This document shows positions 12,617-17,415 of a stretch of 17,415 nucleotides of DNA, piece after piece (position 1 is the first letter of the stretch; the number at the start of each line of letters is the position of its first letter). This DNA comes from Candidatus Neomicrothrix sp. UBA2131 (GTDB lineage: Bacteria > Actinomycetota > Acidimicrobiia > Acidimicrobiales > MedAcidi-G1), in the NCBI GenBank assembly GCA_002329075.1, contig DCXR01000007.1, positions 1 to 17,415 of the forward strand, read 5' to 3'. The notes under the pieces are model-generated. The model searched no databases, was not told the origin of the DNA, and saw only the letters and a list, made by a program, of their open reading frames with translations. Both the position numbers and the translations under genes were made by a program.

Positions 12617-14032
12617 ATGCAGGCAGGGGAGGGGACGGCGGTCGAGCGGCGGGCATGGCTTGCGCTCGCGGTGTCGACCCTCGCCGCGCTGATCACGGTC
12701 ATAGACGTCTCCATCGTGAACGTGGCGTTCCCGTCCATCCGACGGGACTTCGGAGCATCGGAGGTCGGGTTGTCGTGGGTGCTGTCGGGCTACTCGGTGG
12801 CGGTCGGCGCCTTCCTGCTGATCGCCGGACGGCTGGCGGACCAACGTGGTCGCCTGCGGATGTTCCTGATCGGTGTGGCCGTCTTCGTCGTGGGGTCATT
12901 GTGTTGCGGGCTGGCACCCACGACCGGATTCCTGATCGCTGCACGCGTCCTCCAGGGGATCGGCAGTTCGGTGATCGGCCCCACATCGCTGTCGATGGTC
13001 CTGCCAGACTTCCCACTGGAGCGCCGGTCGATGGTGCTCGGCATATGGGGGGCGTCGGCAGCCCTCGGGGCAGCGCTGGGTCCCTCGGTCGGCGCCGTTC
13101 TCCTCGACCTGCTGTCCTGGCGGTGGGTGTTCCTCGTCAACGTCCCGATCGGCGCCCTGCTGCTCGTTCTCACCCCCCGGTTCGTCCGGGAGAGCCGGGA
13201 CCCCGACGCCACCGGACGGTTCGACGTGCTCGGAGTACCGGCCGGCACCCTCGGCGTGGCGCTCGTGCTGGTGGCGGTCGTGCAGGGCGGCAGTTGGGGC
13301 TACGGCTCGGGAGCGACCCTGGCGTCGGCGCTGGTCGGGGTTCTGCTCATGGGCGTTGTCGTGGTCCGCTCGATGGCGCATCCGGAGCCGCTGCTCGACC
13401 TGGACCTCTTCCGGATCCGGTCGTTCTGGTCGGCAGCATCGGGGCAACTCTTCTTCACCACCTCGTTCATCTGCATCGTCCTGTTCAACACGCTCCTCCT
13501 CCAGGAATACTGGGGTTGGTCCCCTCTGGCCGCCGGGTTCGGGGTGGTTCCGGGACCGTTGCTGGCGGCATTCCTCGGTGGTCCCGTGGGGTCGATCGCG
13601 GACCGGGTCGGCCACCGGAACCTGTTGGTGTTCGGATGTACGGTGGCCGGGCTCTCACCGACCTGGCTGTGGCTACGCGTGGGAGCAGAGTCCGACTATG
13701 CCGCCGACGTCCTGCCGGCACTGCTGTTTCTGGGCGTGGGCGTGTCGTGCACGTTCGCGACTTTCAGCTCACTCGGCCTCCGGGAGGTGCCGTCGGCGCG
13801 ATTCGGTACGGCAAGTGCCACGCTGCGCACGACCTCGACCCTCGGATTCGCCGTCGGTGTGGCTGTCGGGATGGCGGTCTTCGCTGCGGCACTTCCCCTG
13901 GGACGCCCGGCCGCCTTCGACCGGGCGTGGGCCTTCATGGCCGTCACGATGTTCGTCGGAGCGGCCTTCTGTGCGATCGCCTGCCCCGGGCGCATGGTGA
14001 CGGCGTCGTCGAAGGCCCGGGTCGGATCCTAG
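12617..14032 (+). CDS. MFS drug exporter, DHA2 (EmrB/QacA-like) family
   Basis: This 471-residue, probably 14-span, proton-driven exporter sits in the cytoplasmic membrane. The first span carries ITVIDVSIVNVAFPSI (family motif D1), the 2-3 loop has the motif A sequence GRLADQRGRLR, and the antiporter motif C region reads ASAALGAALGPSVGAVL followed by WRWVFLVNVPIGA, typical of DHA2 proteins. Substrates of this family range from drugs and dyes to metabolites, and specificity cannot be read here. The start ATG 12617 gives a short cytoplasmic tail before span 1. An in-frame ATG at 12545 would add an Arg/Pro-rich stretch across the candidate promoter. It is divergent from the catabolic operon and shares its control region, but a functional link is only possible. 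It ends tail-to-tail with the P450. Confidence 0.88.
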   Translation: MQAGEGTAVERRAWLALAVSTLAALITVIDVSIVNVAFPSIRRDFGASEVGLSWVLSGYSVAVGAFLLIAGRLADQRGRLRMFLIGVAVFVVGSLCCGLAPTTGFLIAARVLQGIGSSVIGPTSLSMVLPDFPLERRSMVLGIWGASAALGAALGPSVGAVLLDLLSWRWVFLVNVPIGALLLVLTPRFVRESRDPDATGRFDVLGVPAGTLGVALVLVAVVQGGSWGYGSGATLASALVGVLLMGVVVVRSMAHPEPLLDLDLFRIRSFWSAASGQLFFTTSFICIVLFNTLLLQEYWGWSPLAAGFGVVPGPLLAAFLGGPVGSIADRVGHRNLLVFGCTVAGLSPTWLWLRVGAESDYAADVLPALLFLGVGVSCTFATFSSLGLREVPSARFGTASATLRTTSTLGFAVGVAVGMAVFAAALPLGRPAAFDRAWAFMAVTMFVGAAFCAIACPGRMVTASSKARVGS

Positions 14033-15252
14033 GCGGCGGCTCCCAGGCCCACCGGAAGGGTGCTGCGTCCCCGCAGGATGATCCGGGCGTTGAAGGTCGG
14101 CTCGGAGGCGAGGGACAGGTCGGGGAACCGTCGGACCAGGCGGGTGATGGCGATTTCCCCCTCCATGCGGGCGAGAGCGGCGCCGAGGCAGTGGTGGACG
14201 CCGCTGCCGAAGGAGACGTGGCGGGCGGCGTCCGTCCGGGTCACGTCGAGCCGGTCGGCTGTGTCTCCCCAGAATCCGGGATCGCGGTTGGCGCTTCCGA
14301 GTGCGGTCAGCACCATCTCGTCGGCGGCGACCTGGACACCCGAGATCACCGTGTCGTGCAGGAGGCGTCGCCCTGAGGTCTGCACCGGGCTGTCCCAGCG
14401 GAGGAGCTCGTCGGTGACCGTGGCATCCACCGATTCGTCGTCGCGGACGAGGGCCAGTTGGTCCGGGTGCTCGAGAAGGGCATGGATCCCGTTGCCGATC
14501 AGGTTCACAGTGGTCTCATGGCCTGCCACGAACAGGAGCGAGACCATCGAGAGGAGCTCCTCCTCCGTCATGCGGTCGTCCTCCTCCTCGGCCTCGATCA
14601 ACTTCGTGAGCAGGTCGTCGGCAGGTTCCCGGCGCTTCTTCGCGATGGCGTCCATGAGGTAGGCATCCATGAGATCACCGCCCTCGAGCGCCGCGTCCAC
14701 CTGTTCGGGGGTGAGGAAGGGCTCGAGTGTCTGGGTGAGGGCGTGGGACCAGGAGCGGACCATCGACACGTCGGTCTCCGGCAGTCCGAGCATTGCGTGG
14801 ATCACCGAGAACGGGATCACGAAGGCGTACTCGCCGATGAGGTCGATCTCGTCCCGTCCGGAGAGCGCATCCAGCAGGTCGTCGACGATGGCCGTGGTCT
14901 GGTCACGCATCCGGCCGACTGCCCGGGGCGTGAAGGTCCGCTGGACGAGGCCACGGAGTCGGGTGTGGTCTGGCGGGTCCAGTCCGAGGATCGAGGGTGC
15001 CCGCTCCAGGCTGCGCTGCCGGAGGGCCTGCATGTGCGCCGACTCCTCGACGTTGGTCTCGAAGCGGCGAACCGAGGTCTCGGTGTCGCGCAGCACGCTG
15101 TGGACGTCGTCGTAGCGGGACACGATGAGCGTGCCGATCGGCGCCCGGTGCACGGGGTCCTCGTCGCGGAGCCGCGCATAGGTCGGATAGGGGTCGACGA
15201 GGAAGCCCGGGTCGAACGGGTTCCAGGACGGAGCGGTTCGGATATCGGTCAC
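14029..15252 (-). CDS. Cytochrome P450 (soluble bacterial type)
   Basis: This 407-residue soluble cytochrome P450 monooxygenase has all core motifs. The C-helix pair DPPDHTRLR is at 92-100, the oxygen-activating I-helix AGHETT at 243-248, ExxR as Glu282-Leu-Leu-Arg285, and the heme loop FGSGVHHCLG at 348-357, with Cys355 as the axial thiolate. No membrane anchor is present, as expected for class I bacterial enzymes needing a ferredoxin and reductase, which are not encoded here. The substrate is unknown; the CYP family would need a database comparison. It starts at GTG 15252, and the codon is preceded by TAGCGT and six bases, a leaderless-type arrangement. It lies 43 bases downstream of the flavoprotein gene on the same strand, so partial co-transcription is also possible. 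Its stop shares CTAG with the exporter's stop. Confidence 0.93.
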   Translation of the reverse strand: MTDIRTAPSWNPFDPGFLVDPYPTYARLRDEDPVHRAPIGTLIVSRYDDVHSVLRDTETSVRRFETNVEESAHMQALRQRSLERAPSILGLDPPDHTRLRGLVQRTFTPRAVGRMRDQTTAIVDDLLDALSGRDEIDLIGEYAFVIPFSVIHAMLGLPETDVSMVRSWSHALTQTLEPFLTPEQVDAALEGGDLMDAYLMDAIAKKRREPADDLLTKLIEAEEEDDRMTEEELLSMVSLLFVAGHETTVNLIGNGIHALLEHPDQLALVRDDESVDATVTDELLRWDSPVQTSGRRLLHDTVISGVQVAADEMVLTALGSANRDPGFWGDTADRLDVTRTDAARHVSFGSGVHHCLGAALARMEGEIAITRLVRRFPDLSLASEPTFNARIILRGRSTLPVGLGAAA

Positions 15253-15258
15253 GGCCGG

Positions 15259-15264
15259 ACGCTA
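15259..15264 (-). promoter_or_regulatory. Candidate -10 box for a leaderless P450 transcript
   Basis: On the minus strand TAGCGT (15264-15259) matches TANNNT and is followed by six bases and then the GTG start at 15252. No ribosome binding sequence is seen, which agrees with a leaderless message. It lies in the 43-base gap behind the flavoprotein gene and would give the P450 its own promoter. Confidence 0.4.
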
Positions 15265-15295
15265 CCGACGGCCTCCGCATCTGTGCGAGGTGGGC

Positions 15296-17415
15296 TCAGA
15301 GGGCGGCACCCACCCGATGGCCGCTGCGCACCGCACCCTCGATGTACCACTCCTCGGCAGCGTCGCCGACCACGTGCACCTCGTGTCCTTCGGCCAGGAG
15401 GGCGTCGGCCAGGGAGCGGTCGGCCCGGACCCCTCCGGCGATGACCACGGTGTCGGCCTCGAGCAGGAGGGACGATTCACCCTGCTGATACTCGACGTGG
15501 GTCGGCGAGATGGCGGTCGCCTCAGCCTCGGTGTGGAACACCACGCCGGCGTTCCGGGACTCGTGGAGGGCCCGCCACCGTCGGGGGTGGGCCATTGCCA
15601 GTGCCGGTTGTGCGCCGGGTTCCAGCACGTGGACGGTGCGGCCCCGCTCGGCGAGGAAGTGCGCCAGTTCGGTGCCGACCAGGTCGCCGTGGATGATCAC
15701 GATGTTCCGGCCGATGGGCATCCAGAGCCGGGAGAGTGACCTGACACGGTCCATGTCGCCGGTGAGCCCCAGGAGGTGACCTGCGCCGAGGGCCAGCCTC
15801 GTCGGGAGTCGGGGGCGTTGGGCGCCGAGGTCTCCGTCGCCGGTGAGAAGCACACGGAGGTCGTCTCCGGAGAGCACGTGGGGGAGGTCCATCCCGGGCA
15901 GCCGTGGTCGGTCACGGCGGGCACCGGTTGCGACCACGACCACGTCGGGTGTGAGTGCGGCGATGGTGTCCGCATCGGCCCGCACGCCGGTCCGGACGTC
16001 GACGCCGGCCTCGGCGATCGCTGATCGGAGGAAGCCGACGAACTCGCCGTTCAGCGGGGTGGTCAGCGATGAGAAGCGGGCGGTGCCGCCGAGCCGGTCG
16101 GCGGCTTCCAGCAGGGTCACGCTGTGCCCCCGTCCGGCGGCGATCCGGGCACATTCCATGCCACCAGGACCGCCCCCGACCACGACGACATGGCGTGTAG
16201 AACCCGCCACCGGTGGGTCGGGGGCGTCGTAGTGGCCGAGTCGTGCGTTGACGGCGCAGACGGGCTTGGCACTCCAGAAGTTCTGGGCGACGCAGACGAA
16301 GCAGTTGATGCAGGGTCGCACCAGGTCGGGTCGACCGTCGCCCAGGCGGCGGACCAGGTCGGGGTCGGCCAGGAGTTGGCGGCCCATCGACACGAAGTCG
16401 GCGCCGCCGTCGCCGAGGATGCGTTCGGCATCCATGGGCCGGATCCGACCGACGGCGAGCACAGGGACGTCGACCGCCGCCTTCACGGCCCTGGCCAACC
16501 CCTCGTACTGGTTGGGCTGCCAGGGAAGGGGTGCGTCGGTGAACCCGACACCCGTTCCCGCCGAGGACGTCGCCGACACGTGGACGGCATCTGCGCCGGC
16601 AGCGACTGCTGCCCGGGCGTGGTCGGCGGCGTCACCGATGGTGATGCCGCCCTCGACGCCGTATTCGTGGCCGTCCAGGCGCACGATGACCGCGAAGTCC
16701 GGACCGCACCGGTCGCGTACTTCCGTGATGACCTCGGTGAGGAGTCGGGTGCGGCCCTCGAGCGAGTTCCCGTAGGCATCGTCCCGTCGGTTCCATGCCG
16801 GGGAAAGGAAAGTGGAGAGGAGGTAGCCATGGGCGGCGTGGACCTCGACGCCGTCGAGCCCCGCCTGCTGCACCCGTGCGGCGGCGTCGGCGAAGGCGTG
16901 GACGATGCCCCTGAGTTGATCGACCGTCGCCTCGGCGTAGGTGGGCATCTGGCCGCCGGTGAGCGTCGCCATCCGGAGCAGTTCGTCCATCGTCGTGTCG
17001 GCCATCATTCCTGCAGGGTCCGACGGCGGCGGAGGGACCGACGGAATCAGCGCCGGCCTCCCCTCGGAGACATCTACGCTCGACGTCTTGCCGTGGTGGC
17101 AGGCCTGCACCACGATCTTCGCCCCGTGGGCGTGGACGGCGTCGGCGAGTCGCCGCAGGTCGGGGATCACCCCGTCGTGGGACAGCGCAGGCTGGTGGCG
17201 GGCGGTCGCACCGTGCGGATACGAAACGGCCGACGTCTCGACGATCAGGAGCCCGACGCCGCCCCGTGCCCGTGCCTCGTAGTGGGCGATGGTCTCGTCG
17301 GTGACCAGGCCCTCCTCGGTGCAGTTGTTCTGGTCCATCGCCGGCAGCACGACCCGGTTGCGGAGTTCCATCCCCCCGATGCGCCCGGGAGCGAGAAGAT
17401 TCGGAAACGGGTCGG
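15296..17415 (-). CDS. OYE / 2,4-dienoyl-CoA reductase-type NAD(P)H:flavin oxidoreductase (5' end outside window)
   Basis: This three-part flavoprotein has an N-terminal FMN TIM barrel, a 4Fe-4S cluster and C-terminal FAD/NAD(P) Rossmann domains, as in 2,4-dienoyl-CoA reductase, trimethylamine dehydrogenase and bile-acid BaiCD enzymes. Counting from the Met at 17371, the barrel has HAAHGYLLS (178-186), cluster ligands Cys354, Cys357, Cys360 and Cys372 (CX2CX2CX11C), and the dinucleotide loop GGGPGGMECA (399-408). The reading frame stays open to the window end, and the residues before Met17371, PFPNLLAPGRIGG, are the normal start of this family. The true start therefore lies upstream of 17415, and about 705 residues are visible. 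Substrate is unknown; reduction of an activated C=C bond or N-demethylation are family possibilities. It is probably transcribed with or just before the P450. Confidence 0.9.
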   Translation of the reverse strand, partial: DPFPNLLAPGRIGGMELRNRVVLPAMDQNNCTEEGLVTDETIAHYEARARGGVGLLIVETSAVSYPHGATARHQPALSHDGVIPDLRRLADAVHAHGAKIVVQACHHGKTSSVDVSEGRPALIPSVPPPPSDPAGMMADTTMDELLRMATLTGGQMPTYAEATVDQLRGIVHAFADAAARVQQAGLDGVEVHAAHGYLLSTFLSPAWNRRDDAYGNSLEGRTRLLTEVITEVRDRCGPDFAVIVRLDGHEYGVEGGITIGDAADHARAAVAAGADAVHVSATSSAGTGVGFTDAPLPWQPNQYEGLARAVKAAVDVPVLAVGRIRPMDAERILGDGGADFVSMGRQLLADPDLVRRLGDGRPDLVRPCINCFVCVAQNFWSAKPVCAVNARLGHYDAPDPPVAGSTRHVVVVGGGPGGMECARIAAGRGHSVTLLEAADRLGGTARFSSLTTPLNGEFVGFLRSAIAEAGVDVRTGVRADADTIAALTPDVVVVATGARRDRPRLPGMDLPHVLSGDDLRVLLTGDGDLGAQRPRLPTRLALGAGHLLGLTGDMDRVRSLSRLWMPIGRNIVIIHGDLVGTELAHFLAERGRTVHVLEPGAQPALAMAHPRRWRALHESRNAGVVFHTEAEATAISPTHVEYQQGESSLLLEADTVVIAGGVRADRSLADALLAEGHEVHVVGDAAEEWYIEGAVRSGHRVGAAL

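Noticed and set aside
12655..14376. 573-codon plus-strand open frame
   Set aside because: It is a frame-shifted shadow of the exporter running into antisense of the P450, Arg/Gly-rich and without membrane segments.
1..17415. tRNA, rRNA, CRISPR arrays, insertion sequences, integrase or attachment sites
   Set aside because: No such structure or protein was recognised. Gene content and codon style are even across the window, apart from the small dehydrogenase scrap near the left edge.

Overview
The window is a high-G+C, densely packed stretch, probably from an actinomycete-type bacterium. This is an inference: G+C-rich third codon positions, long antisense open frames, two starts that look leaderless, a DHA2-type exporter, a class I-type bacterial P450 and an 'F420-type' LLM oxidoreductase all fit Actinomycetota, possibly an environmental Acidimicrobiia relative. 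The species cannot be named from the sequence.

Layout. Positions 1-240 hold the 3' end of an unrecognised plus-strand gene, followed by a short in-frame scrap resembling the N-terminus of a zinc alcohol dehydrogenase (about 227-361). A YczE-type membrane protein (435-1049, minus) comes next. From 12457 down to 1141 there are eleven tightly packed minus-strand genes that look like one long operon. In transcription order they are a beta-ureidopropionase-like amidohydrolase, a class III transaminase, a dihydropyrimidinase/hydantoinase, a methylmalonate-semialdehyde dehydrogenase, an LLM flavin/F420 oxidoreductase, an 'amino acid synthesis' (PF06684/DUF1185) protein, a 3-hydroxyisobutyrate-dehydrogenase-like enzyme, and a four-gene ABC importer (permease, ATPase, permease, NMT1/THI5-type lipoprotein). 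A strong 15-bp hairpin at 1085-1116 closes the unit. A 159-bp divergent promoter region (12458-12616) separates it from a DHA2-family MFS exporter on the plus strand. The exporter ends tail-to-tail with a minus-strand cytochrome P450, sharing a CTAG. Upstream of the P450 is a large Old-Yellow-Enzyme/2,4-dienoyl-CoA-reductase-type flavoprotein whose 5' end lies beyond the window.

How the genes work together. The hydantoinase, amidohydrolase, transaminase and semialdehyde dehydrogenase make a complete lower route of reductive pyrimidine breakdown: dihydropyrimidine -> N-carbamoyl-beta-amino acid -> beta-alanine or 3-aminoisobutyrate -> (methyl)malonate semialdehyde -> acetyl-CoA or propionyl-CoA. 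The ABC importer would bring in the base, hydantoin or ureide. No classical dihydropyrimidine dehydrogenase (PydA/PreTA) is present. Instead the operon carries the LLM oxidoreductase and the PF06684 protein. The most interesting idea in the window is that the LLM enzyme supplies the missing first redox step, or a different ring chemistry, with the PF06684 protein as an accessory. This is a hypothesis from context, not something the sequence proves.

No tRNA, rRNA, CRISPR array, insertion sequence, integrase or linked transcriptional regulator was recognised.
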